Below, piece after piece: positions 45,346 through 53,374 of a stretch of 64,000 nt of DNA. Under the pieces are notes generated by a model. It did not search any database. It was not told the origin of the DNA and saw nothing but the letters and a program-made list of their open reading frames with translations. The translations under genes and the position numbers were made by a program. The stretch covers positions 61,703-125,702 of the forward strand of contig PAHY01000016.1 of NCBI GenBank assembly GCA_002705055.1. Direction: 5' to 3'. This DNA is from Planctomycetota bacterium (GTDB taxonomy: Bacteria > Planctomycetota > UBA1135). Position 1 is the stretch's first letter, and each line of letters begins with the position of its first letter.

Positions 45346-46284
45346 ATGGCAGATGAGACGCACGCCGGTCTGGTCTCGACGATCCCGCGCTTTCGCCAGC
45401 TGGCCAAGCACGGCGGCCCCTTCGAGCACAAGCCGAAGGTGCTGCTCGAGGGTGACTCCTGGTTCTCCTATCCGCGCAAGATCCTGATCGGGATCGGCGA
45501 GCCGCGCAACCTCGCCAAGTGCCTGCATAAGAAGACGCGGCGCCGCTGGCTTCTGTGCCGACTATCGCGCAACGGCGAAGAGCTGCGTGGCATGTTCGAC
45601 TTCCACCCGAATCAGGTCGCCGGAAAGTCGAAGAAGAAGGCCGAGGAGATCTGGCGCAAGTCACACACCGGCTTTCTGGTGCGTCAGGTCGCCAACAACC
45701 ACTTCGATCACTTCCTGCTTTCTGCCGGGGGCAATGACATCGTGCATAAGGAATGTCGGAAGGACGGCACAGCGCACCAAGAAGGTGTGCGCCGCTTTCT
45801 GAAGGACACGCCAGTGCCGGGCAACGCGCGCGCCTGCCTGAAGATGTCCGTGGTCAAAGAGGAGATGAAGCTCATGGGCGAGCACCTGCTCGAGCTAGTG
45901 CGCGCCGCGCTGGTGCAGCGCAAGAACCCCCAGATGCGGGTGTCGATTCACACCTATGCGCTGCCCTTTCCGGATGGCCGTCCGTTTGCGCCCGGCAAGG
46001 CCTATCAGCAGGGGCCGTGGTTCGGCTGCGCCTTCGAGGAAGTTGGGATTGGCCAGAGCACCGCGCTCGCGCGCGAGGTCGTCAAGGTGCTGCTCGAAGA
46101 ATGGGTCACTCAGCTGGGCCGCGTGCGCCAGGCGCTGCCGGCGGCGCTGCGCGAAGACTTCGTCATCATCGACACCTTCCATGCCGTCGCCTTGCAGAAG
46201 AAGCACTGGAACGACGAGATGCACCTCACCGAAGCCGGCTACGCCAAAGTCTTCGATGAGGTGTGGAAGTCGCTGAACAGCTAG
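45346..46284 (+). CDS. SGNH/GDSL-type hydrolase
   Basis: A 312-residue protein without a signal peptide. SGNH blocks are in order: GDSW (Ser38 nucleophile, in LLEGDSWFSYP), SAGGNDI (Gly129, Asn130) and NDEMHLT (Asp290, His293), completing a Ser-His-Asp esterase/lipase or acyltransferase site. ATG 45346 is preferred; ATG 45319 is an in-frame alternative 9 codons upstream. Lys/Arg content around residues 50-110 is high. The stop shares the palindrome CTAG with the stop of the convergent beta-barrel gene. Confidence 0.82.
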   Translation: MADETHAGLVSTIPRFRQLAKHGGPFEHKPKVLLEGDSWFSYPRKILIGIGEPRNLAKCLHKKTRRRWLLCRLSRNGEELRGMFDFHPNQVAGKSKKKAEEIWRKSHTGFLVRQVANNHFDHFLLSAGGNDIVHKECRKDGTAHQEGVRRFLKDTPVPGNARACLKMSVVKEEMKLMGEHLLELVRAALVQRKNPQMRVSIHTYALPFPDGRPFAPGKAYQQGPWFGCAFEEVGIGQSTALAREVVKVLLEEWVTQLGRVRQALPAALREDFVIIDTFHAVALQKKHWNDEMHLTEAGYAKVFDEVWKSLNS

Positions 46285-47060
46285 AAGACCCAGCCGACTT
46301 CGGCCACGAAGCCTTCGCCGGGGACGAGCTGCATGCCGCTGACATCTTGATCGAGCGGCAGGCGCCAGGCCACGCGCGCACTCGCGCCGCCGCCAAGGGG
46401 GAACTGCAGGCTGGGGATGAAGGTCCACAAGGTGCCCCCGGTGTTGTCGAGGTAGGCACCATTCAGGCGATCCTCATCGCGTCGCAGCGCTTCGATCTGC
46501 ACCCCCGGAGTCCACGGGCTGTCCAGGTTCCAGATCGCCCCGGCCCGGGCGCTGAAACTCTGGCCCGGTTGCAGACCCGCGTCGCTGTCCTGGAAGGGCA
46601 ACACCGCGAGCAGATCAAAGTACGGGTCCATCCCGACCCCATCGCCCCCGTCCCAGATCATGCCGAGGATCGGGTCGATCGTACCGGTGCCGAGCTGAAG
46701 AAGGCTGGGCGGCACCAGCCCGGGGCCGGGGGATTCCGCCTCGTCGCCGGTGGGCAGGCTGAGTCCCAGCAGCCAGCGCAGATCGGCGCTGCCGTACTCG
46801 CCGTAGACCGTGACATCGCCCAGTCCCTGCAGGTCCAGTCGGCTGCTCGTCGAGATCACGCGCTGATGAATCTCGACGCGCGGAATCAGCACGCTGAGCG
46901 TCCAGTTTTCTGAGACCGGGCCGCGGAGGATCAGATTGGTCTGCTCAAAACTGGTGCGAGCGTCCGGCTTGCCCGGCAGGCGCACGCTGCCGCGGTTGAC
47001 CCCGGCGCTGTCCTGCTTCATCCATTCCACGCTGATGCTCCAGCTCTGGGTGTCATTCAC
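46281..47060 (-). CDS. Outer-membrane beta-barrel protein, cut off from its signal peptide
   Basis: A 259-residue frame starting at GTG 47060 with no signal peptide of its own. It looks like an outer-membrane barrel: repeated amphipathic strands (WTLSVLIPRVEIH, LGDVTVYGEYGSADLRWLLGLSLPTGD, ASARVAWRLPL) and a terminal aromatic residue (VAEVGWVF). Thirty-six codons upstream in exactly the same frame lies a complete signal peptide (47106-47168), but two TGA codons (positions 22 and 25 from that ATG) intervene. The gene is thus probably a nonsense or double-frameshift mutant, or is misread at that point. Related in style to the paralogues at 38100 and 41716. Confidence 0.65.
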   Translation of the reverse strand: MNDTQSWSISVEWMKQDSAGVNRGSVRLPGKPDARTSFEQTNLILRGPVSENWTLSVLIPRVEIHQRVISTSSRLDLQGLGDVTVYGEYGSADLRWLLGLSLPTGDEAESPGPGLVPPSLLQLGTGTIDPILGMIWDGGDGVGMDPYFDLLAVLPFQDSDAGLQPGQSFSARAGAIWNLDSPWTPGVQIEALRRDEDRLNGAYLDNTGGTLWTFIPSLQFPLGGGASARVAWRLPLDQDVSGMQLVPGEGFVAEVGWVF

Positions 47061-47102
47061 GAGTCCTCTGCCGACCGGCAGAGAGGGGTTCTTTCATCCG
47101 CT

Positions 47103-47168
47103 TCACTGCGCCGCGAGCGGGGCGCTGAGCAAGCCCAGCGCCAGGGCGGAAAGGAGGAAGGACTTCAT
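47103..47168 (-). pseudogene. Orphan signal-peptide start of the beta-barrel gene
   Basis: ATG 47168 encodes MKSFLLSALALGLLSAPLAAQ, a textbook signal peptide, ending at TGA (47103-47105). A second TGA follows three codons on. In the +1 frame the next residues would be EADERTPLCRSAEDS before another stop, an acidic stretch typical of a mature N terminus. Two compensating indels are one possible explanation. Confidence 0.6.
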
Positions 47169-47212
47169 GGATGCAGGATAGTGCAACTTGCGCTGTCGGG
47201 TAGATTGGAGGG

Positions 47213-48844
47213 GTGTCGCGGCAGATATGGGGAGGGGTTTTAGCGATCGCAGCCTTGCTGGCATGGGTGCTAGCGAGCGGTGCGTCCGAGCCCGTGCTGG
47301 CCGACACCCGCGCCGAGAATCCAGACCGCTTCGAGGCTCAAGCAGCCGGGGAATGGGGGCCCGCGCATTCCGGTGCCGAAGCGGGCGAGGGCAAGCGCGA
47401 AGCGGCTGGTCCGCCGCAGGCCCGGATTGAGGTGCGCGGCGAGCTGCCCGATGGCAGCGTCGTGACGGGCCCGACGGTGCGCTACCTCGCTGATGCACAG
47501 GAGGCCGGCATCGCCACGCAAAGCGAAGACGGCCGCACCTACGTGATGGCACCCCAGGGAACGCAGCTTCGCGTCGAGGTGCTGTGGTCGGTCGAAGGAA
47601 CCAAGGTGGACTATCTCGAAGGCACGCGGCGCGCGCTCGTCGAGGAAGACGCGGTGTGGCAGATTCCGCTGCATCGGGTGTACACGCGCATCCACGGCAC
47701 GGTGGTGCGCGATGGATTTGCCGAAGCCGGGGTGGTCGTCAAGCTGCAGAGCGGTGCCTACCGCGAGACCCAGGTCACCGATGAGCATGGTCAGTACGAG
47801 TTCGTCGTCGATCGCGCGATTGACGGCCGGATCTCCTTTGGCGCGGGGCCGACCGGCAAGGTCACGCTGGGGGATGGGCATCGCCCGGAGTACGTCGAAG
47901 AGCTGCAGGTCCCCGAGGGCGAAGTGCGCCAGGTCGACGCGGTGCTGCCGGGCGGGGCGCTGCGCCTGCTCGTGACCGACCAGGCTGACCGCCCGCAACG
48001 CCACGCGGTGTGGGTGACGGTCTCGCCCGCCAAGGCTTCCCTCGACGGTGGCATCGCGCTCGACCGCACTGAGGTGACCGATGGCGACGGCGTGGCCAGC
48101 TTTCGAGGGCTGCCGCGCGGCGAGTACTGGGTGCGGATCGGCGCCTTCACCAATCGGCCGACTCCGCCCAGCCGGCTGCGCGTCTACCACCCGGGGGGGA
48201 TCCATGAACAGACCGTGCAGATGCCGGGGCTCGCTCAGCTGCGCCTCGTCGCTTACCGCAAGGTCGCCGGCGGCTTGGAACAGGTGCAGGTGCCGGCCTG
48301 GGTCATCGAGCGTGACGGCGGTCCGTATCAGCCCTGGGACGAAGAATTCACGACCGCGATTCCGCCGCGGGAAGGGCTCGCGCCCAGGTGGCAGCGCGTC
48401 TCGGCGGGCAACGTGCGGCTGCGCGTCGGCGACAGTGAACACGGCTACGCCGACCTGGATCTCAGTCTGCCGACCGGCGCCAAAGAGACCGCGGAAGTCG
48501 TGCTCGAGTCCAACGGCCCGCTGGTACAGGTTTCCGTGCCGCACGAGCTGTTTGCGGGTCGGCGTCGGTACTTCGTCGCCGATGCCGCCGGGCGCTGGGT
48601 GGCCACGGTCACGATGGAGAGGTCGGAGTACTCCAAGCGGATCGAGCTTCAGCTGGAAGGGGACGCGGTCATCCGGGACGTGGACCTTGATCTGTCGAAC
48701 CTGCCTGGCCGTCAGACTGTCACGGTCCGCCTGCCGGAGGACGGGCACTACTTCTTCTTCAAGCGCGTTCCAGATGGCTATCGCAAGGTCGGCGACGCGG
48801 TCGTGCACGGCGACTCCAGCGTGCCGATCCTGCTGAACGACTAA
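47213..48844 (+). CDS. Exported protein with carboxypeptidase-regulatory-like repeats
   Basis: A 543-residue protein, start GTG 47213 (GGAGG lies only 1-2 nt before, so the start is uncertain). An N-terminal membrane segment (about 5-24) and an acidic/Ala-rich linker to about 70 precede repeated beta-sandwich units: IHGTVVRDGFAEAGVVVKLQSG, then LRLLVTDQADRPQRHAVWV and FRGLPRGEYWVRIGAF. These resemble carboxypeptidase regulatory-like or PEGA-type domains. The same architecture occurs at 14546-16807, but this gene has the normal GC-rich codon use. Function is unknown. It is divergent from the broken barrel gene. Confidence 0.78.
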   Translation: MSRQIWGGVLAIAALLAWVLASGASEPVLADTRAENPDRFEAQAAGEWGPAHSGAEAGEGKREAAGPPQARIEVRGELPDGSVVTGPTVRYLADAQEAGIATQSEDGRTYVMAPQGTQLRVEVLWSVEGTKVDYLEGTRRALVEEDAVWQIPLHRVYTRIHGTVVRDGFAEAGVVVKLQSGAYRETQVTDEHGQYEFVVDRAIDGRISFGAGPTGKVTLGDGHRPEYVEELQVPEGEVRQVDAVLPGGALRLLVTDQADRPQRHAVWVTVSPAKASLDGGIALDRTEVTDGDGVASFRGLPRGEYWVRIGAFTNRPTPPSRLRVYHPGGIHEQTVQMPGLAQLRLVAYRKVAGGLEQVQVPAWVIERDGGPYQPWDEEFTTAIPPREGLAPRWQRVSAGNVRLRVGDSEHGYADLDLSLPTGAKETAEVVLESNGPLVQVSVPHELFAGRRRYFVADAAGRWVATVTMERSEYSKRIELQLEGDAVIRDVDLDLSNLPGRQTVTVRLPEDGHYFFFKRVPDGYRKVGDAVVHGDSSVPILLND

Positions 48845-48849
48845 CTCGT

Positions 48850-48866
48850 CACGAGATTTTCTCGTG
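48850..48866. other. Small hairpin after the exported-protein gene
   Basis: CACGAG-ATTTT-CTCGTG, a perfect 6-bp stem 5 nt past the stop. No T-tract follows; weak terminator or processing site. Confidence 0.35.
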
Positions 48867-48950
48867 CGGCGCTGAAGGGTCGGCGCGGAAGACGGCGTGT
48901 GAACAGCAGAGCCCCGCGGCTCGCTGTCACTCCGCCCGTTTCTTCGCAGC

Positions 48951-50462
48951 ATGTCCTCTTCCGCTTCCCTGTCGTCCGCGCCCGCGCCCACGCCGCGGGC
49001 ATCCCGCCAGGCGCTCGGCCCGTGGCCCGCCTCGCCCGCCGCCTTCGACGCGCTGAATCCCGCCGACCGCGGCTTCCTGCTGGCCTGCGGCAGCCTGCGC
49101 ACCATCGCTGACGGCGAGGCGATCGCCGCACGGCGAGGCGAGGAGGCCGCGCTGGGCTTCGTGCTGGAGGGCCAGCTGGAGCGCGCGGCCGACCCGGCAC
49201 AGAGCGGGCGCACTTCGCTAGGGGCTGGCATGGTGCTCGGGCTGCAGGACTTTCTGCAGGTTGATGGGCGTATCGCGGGGCACGATCAGGCGATCGCCCG
49301 CGGCGGCGCGGCGGTGCTGCTGGTGACCCATCGCGAACTGCGCGGGCGCTGCGCCAGCGCCCCGGCTTTCGCCGCGCGGCTCTTCGAAGTGCTCGCGCGC
49401 ACCTTGGCCACGCCGGCGGAAGCGCGCGCGGCGGGGGATCCCGAGCTGCAGGAACTCGAGCGTGAACTCGAAGAGCTGCAGCACATCCTGCACGACGCCG
49501 AAGTGGCGGCGCTCGCCCACCAGGGTGCGGTGCCGGAAGCCGAAGCGCAGACCGTGCAGGCGGTTTTCCGTCGCTTCGTGGTGCAGCTGCATCGCTCGCT
49601 CGGGCCCGACTCCCGGCGCTCGGAGGCCGAGTGCGAAGCGATCGGGCGGCGCGTGCAGCGGGTGGTTCTTCCCTACCTGCTGCTGACCGAGACTTCCGAG
49701 CGGCTCTATGCCAAGCCGCGTGGCTATGCCGGGGACTCGGTGTCGATCGAAGGCATCTATGCCAATCAGGCCGCCGGCCGCGGGCGACTGGGCCCGCTGC
49801 TCGACGCCTGCTTCCTGGCCGAGCCAGCGGCGCAGGCCGTGCGCAATCGTCGCGGCCTCTTGGCCGAGGAGATCCGCGCCGTGCTGGCGCGCACGCCGGA
49901 GCGGCCGGTGCAGATCACCACGATGGCCTGCGGCCCGGCGCGCGAGGTCTTCGACGTCTTCGCCCAGCTCGACGACCCGAGCCGACTGCACGTTCACCTG
50001 ATTGACTTCGATCACGAGGCGCTCGAGGAGGTCGCGCGCCGCGCCGCGGAGCGGGGACTGAGCGCGCAGCTCAGCCTGCATCACGCCAACCTGATCGATC
50101 TCTCGCTCGGACGGCAGCAGCTGGACCTGCCGCCGCAGGATCTGGTCTACAGCATCGGGCTGATCGACTACTTCGTCGACAAGCTGGTGGTGCGGCTGAT
50201 GAGCTACGGGCATCGGCTGCTTCGGCCCGGCGCCGAGATGATCCTGGGCAACTTCCATCCGGCGAACGAGAACAAGGCGCTGATGGACCACGTGCTGGAT
50301 TGGCGGCTCATCCATCGCACCGAGGACGATCTTGATCGCATGTACCTCGAATCCGCATTCGGGCGCCCGGCGATTCGCTTCCGCTTCGAGCAGGCGGGCG
50401 TCAACCTCTTTGCCTTCTGCCGCAAGGCGGGGGAACCCGCCTCGAGGGGAAGCGAATGCTAG
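48951..50462 (+). CDS. Cyclic-nucleotide-binding-like domain fused to PhcB-like SAM methyltransferase
   Basis: A 503-residue protein. Residues about 35-150 follow the cNMP-binding/Crp beta-roll pattern (FLLACGSLRTIADGEAIAARRG, LGFVLEGQLERA). A helical linker leads to a class I methyltransferase (about 230-490): PRGYAGDSVSIEGIYAN, motif I-like ITTMACGPAREVFD (about 322), HLIDFDHEALEE and YSIGLIDYFVD. Proteins with this arrangement are annotated as related to PhcB, which makes 3-hydroxypalmitate methyl ester signals in Ralstonia. Substrate here is unproven. The stop lies inside the next gene's first codons (ATGCTAG), heading a five-gene operon. Confidence 0.78.
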   Translation: MSSSASLSSAPAPTPRASRQALGPWPASPAAFDALNPADRGFLLACGSLRTIADGEAIAARRGEEAALGFVLEGQLERAADPAQSGRTSLGAGMVLGLQDFLQVDGRIAGHDQAIARGGAAVLLVTHRELRGRCASAPAFAARLFEVLARTLATPAEARAAGDPELQELERELEELQHILHDAEVAALAHQGAVPEAEAQTVQAVFRRFVVQLHRSLGPDSRRSEAECEAIGRRVQRVVLPYLLLTETSERLYAKPRGYAGDSVSIEGIYANQAAGRGRLGPLLDACFLAEPAAQAVRNRRGLLAEEIRAVLARTPERPVQITTMACGPAREVFDVFAQLDDPSRLHVHLIDFDHEALEEVARRAAERGLSAQLSLHHANLIDLSLGRQQLDLPPQDLVYSIGLIDYFVDKLVVRLMSYGHRLLRPGAEMILGNFHPANENKALMDHVLDWRLIHRTEDDLDRMYLESAFGRPAIRFRFEQAGVNLFAFCRKAGEPASRGSEC

Positions 50463-51139
50463 GCTCGGCGCCGACGCCTTCGCCGCGCCTCGCCGTGGCA
50501 GCTATGACACGCCAACCCTCGGATCCGCCCGCGCCCGCTGACCCGCCCGAAGACGGCGTCGAAGCGCAGCTGCGCGAACTGGGGCTGCCGACCGAGTTCA
50601 CGATCCTGCTGAATCGTGCGGCCGGCGGCGACCAGGCCGCCGAGGACGAGGTCTTCCGCTGCTCCTATGAACGCCTGCGCCGGATCGCCGGCAACCTGGC
50701 GCGGCAGATGCCGATCGGTTCGGATCTGCAGGCGACGGCGCTGGTCAGCGAGGCTTTCCTGCGGCTGCACCGCGCCGGGGTCCAGGCCGAGAACCGCCGC
50801 CACTTCCTCGGCCTCGCCGCCAAGTCGATGCGGTCCATCTTGGTCGACGACTTCCGCGCGCGCACGCGTCGAAAGCGCGCGCCCGCCGATGGTCGCGCGG
50901 TGCAGAGCTACGACGACGAGTGGATGGCGCAGAGCGCCCGCGCCCTCGATCCGATCGACCTCGACGATGCGCTGCGCGCGCTGCAGGATCGCTCCCCTGA
51001 TCTGGTCGAGATCATTCACCTCCGCTTCTTCCTGTCGATGACCGTGCCGGAGGTCGCCGAGCTGCTGGGCGTGTCGGTCTCGACGGTCGAACGTCGTTTC
51101 CGTGATGCGCGCGACTGGCTGCGCGAGCAGATGCTATGA
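50456..51139 (+). CDS. ECF-family RNA polymerase sigma factor (planctomycete type)
   Basis: A 227-residue sigma factor. Region 2 (about 50-120) contains YERLRRIAGNLARQMPIGSDLQATALVSEAFLRLH and a RRHFLGLAAKSMRSILVDDFRARTRRKR segment typical of the ECF group paired with Ser/Thr kinases. Region 4 (about 170-225) has EIIHLRFFLSMTVPEVAELLGVSVSTVERRFRDARDWL, the -35-reading helix-turn-helix. There is no anti-sigma gene; the coupled kinase (ATGA overlap) is the likely regulator. ATG 50504 (MTRQPSD) is a credible shorter start; 50456 overlaps the methyltransferase stop. Confidence 0.9.
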   Translation: MLGSAPTPSPRLAVAAMTRQPSDPPAPADPPEDGVEAQLRELGLPTEFTILLNRAAGGDQAAEDEVFRCSYERLRRIAGNLARQMPIGSDLQATALVSEAFLRLHRAGVQAENRRHFLGLAAKSMRSILVDDFRARTRRKRAPADGRAVQSYDDEWMAQSARALDPIDLDDALRALQDRSPDLVEIIHLRFFLSMTVPEVAELLGVSVSTVERRFRDARDWLREQML

Positions 51140-53373
51140 GCGAGGTTCCGCGCGAGGAGTTCCAGGCGGCCTACCGGCGTGTCTTGGAGGCTCCACCAGC
51201 GCAGCGCTGGGAAATGATCCAGCGCGAGTACGCGCAACCCGAGGCGCTGCGTCAGCGGCTCGAGTCGCTGTTCTCGCCCGACGGCGAAGACCTCTTTCTG
51301 ATTCCGGCCAGTGAAGAGGCCGAGCGCCCGCGCGAGCTCGACATCGACGCCGGGATTCAGCTGGGCGACTTCGAGCTGGAGCGCGAGCTGGGGCGCGGCG
51401 GGATGGGCGTGGTGTACCTGGCGCGCCAGCGTTCGCTCGGTCGGCCGGTCGCGCTCAAGTTGCTGCGGCCGTCGATCGGCGCCGAGCACGCTTCGCATGA
51501 CAGCTTCCTCGATGAAGCGCGCGCGATCGCGCAGCTGCGCCACCCGGGCGTCGTGCCGGTGTACACCGTCGGCGAGGCGGCGGGCTTCCCGTACTTCGCA
51601 CTCGAGTACGTGCCCGGCCGCGACCTGGCCGAAGAGCTGGAGGCGGTGCGTCAGGGCGAGCCCAGCGCGCTTCCCTCGCATCAGGATCCGGCCTACTTTC
51701 GCGAGGTCGCCCGGCTGATCGCGGAAGTCGCCGAGGCGCTGGCGCACGCGCACCGGCAGGGCATCCTGCACCGCGACATCAAGCCTTCGAACATCCTGGT
51801 CGACGAGAGCGGCAGCGCGCGGCTGACCGACTTCGGCCTGGCCAAGCAGTTGGCGCAGAGCGGCGCCTCGGTCAGCGAAGAGCTGAAGGGGACCGTGTAT
51901 TACATGAGCCCCGAGCAGGTGCGTGCGCGCGCGCCCTACCAGGATGAGCGCTCGGATCTTTATTCGCTGGGGGTCGTGCTGTACGAAGCGCTCAGTCTGG
52001 CGCGACCCTTCGGGGGCGACAGCTTCACGGCTGTGCTGCAGTCCGTGCAGCGCGCGGCGCCCCGACCGGTGCGCAAGCTGGCGCCGCGGGTGTCGCGCGA
52101 GCTCGCGCTGATCTGCGAGACGGCGATGGCGCGCCGTCGCGAAGACCGCTACGCGAGCGTGGCCGACTTCGCCGCCGACCTGCGCCGCTTTCTGAACCAT
52201 GAAGCGATCTCGGTCGAGGCCCCGTCCTGGTCGATGCGCTTGCGTCGCGCGGGGCGGCGGCACCGGGTGCGCCTGGGGCTGGCGGCGATGGCCTTCGGAT
52301 CGGTCTGGGTCGGCTTTGGTGCGGCGGAACAGGTGCAGCGCTACTTCGAGGCGCCGCGGCTGAGCGTGATCGCGGTCGACCCACAGCTCTCGCAGCTTTT
52401 TCTGGACGGAGAAGTCAGCCTGCGCCGCATCGATGAAGCGACCGGCAAGGTGGGACCGCGCGAGAAGCTGGGCAGTCTGCCCTTGCGGCACCAGACGGTC
52501 GACGCGGGCTACTACCGGATCATCGTCGAGTACGAGGATGGCTGGTTCACCGAGCACACGCGCGACCTGGAGAAGGGCAAGCAGCTGACGGTGCAGTCGG
52601 TCTATCGCAGCGAACCTTATCTGCCCGACCAGGATTGGGCGACGATTCCCGCGGGCAGCTTTCGGGTCCCGGCGGATGCCCCGGAGCTTTGGCCGTTCCG
52701 CGGCGCGACGGTGCAGCTCGAGGGCTACCAGCTGGCGCGCTTCGAGGCCAGCAATCGGCAGTATCGTGAGTACCTGCTCGCGACCGGTCGCAGCGCGCCC
52801 GCGTGGTGGCGCGGCCTCAGCTGGGAACGGTCCTGGGACGCGCTGCCGGTCAGCTTCCTGCGCTGGGATGAGCTGCGCGACTTCGCCGAGTGGTGCGGCG
52901 CACGCTTGCCGAGCTTTCATGAATGGCAGCGCGCCGCGCACGGCAGCCGTCTGCGCGAGGCCACCTGGACGCGCGAAAGTGACCAGGACTGGCGCGGCAA
53001 CACCGAGGGCGAAGATGTGCTCTCCGGCACCGCTGCCTTTTCGACCCTCGATTCTCCCGAGGCCTTCCGCTGGGTCTGCGAGCAGCTGGTCCCGGTCGAC
53101 GCGCCGCAGGGCGACACCAGCCAGGCGATCGCCGATGCGGTGCCGGGGTTGGTGCATCTGGTCGGCAATGTGCGCGAGATGACCGAGACGATGGCGCTGC
53201 GCCGGGTCGAAGGTCGCCGCGTGGCCGACCGGCTGGCGCGTTACACCGCCGGCGTCAACTGGGAGGCGGCCCGCTATGGTCTGACTCTGCTGACTGTTTC
53301 CCAGTACCCGATCACCGATGAATACCGCCGGGTCACGCACGGCGTCCGCCTGGCGCGCAGTTTGATCCCCTGA
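51136..53373 (+). CDS. Membrane Ser/Thr protein kinase with SUMF1-like sensor domain
   Basis: A 745-residue protein. A short N-terminal region is followed by a Hanks-type kinase: glycine loop LGRGGMGVVYLAR (about 83), VAVK-like ALKLL, catalytic HRDIKPSN (213), metal-binding DFG (about 233) and SPEQ (about 259), all intact. One membrane helix (about 377-398) separates it from an external part with a PEGA-like segment and, from about 500, a degenerate SUMF1-type domain (WATIPAGSFRVPAD ... LVGNVREMTETM). It probably senses an external ligand and phosphorylates the sigma factor encoded just upstream (ATGA overlap). A peroxidase gene begins 1 nt downstream. Confidence 0.93.
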   Translation: MSEVPREEFQAAYRRVLEAPPAQRWEMIQREYAQPEALRQRLESLFSPDGEDLFLIPASEEAERPRELDIDAGIQLGDFELERELGRGGMGVVYLARQRSLGRPVALKLLRPSIGAEHASHDSFLDEARAIAQLRHPGVVPVYTVGEAAGFPYFALEYVPGRDLAEELEAVRQGEPSALPSHQDPAYFREVARLIAEVAEALAHAHRQGILHRDIKPSNILVDESGSARLTDFGLAKQLAQSGASVSEELKGTVYYMSPEQVRARAPYQDERSDLYSLGVVLYEALSLARPFGGDSFTAVLQSVQRAAPRPVRKLAPRVSRELALICETAMARRREDRYASVADFAADLRRFLNHEAISVEAPSWSMRLRRAGRRHRVRLGLAAMAFGSVWVGFGAAEQVQRYFEAPRLSVIAVDPQLSQLFLDGEVSLRRIDEATGKVGPREKLGSLPLRHQTVDAGYYRIIVEYEDGWFTEHTRDLEKGKQLTVQSVYRSEPYLPDQDWATIPAGSFRVPADAPELWPFRGATVQLEGYQLARFEASNRQYREYLLATGRSAPAWWRGLSWERSWDALPVSFLRWDELRDFAEWCGARLPSFHEWQRAAHGSRLREATWTRESDQDWRGNTEGEDVLSGTAAFSTLDSPEAFRWVCEQLVPVDAPQGDTSQAIADAVPGLVHLVGNVREMTETMALRRVEGRRVADRLARYTAGVNWEAARYGLTLLTVSQYPITDEYRRVTHGVRLARSLIP

Positions 53374-53374
53374 C

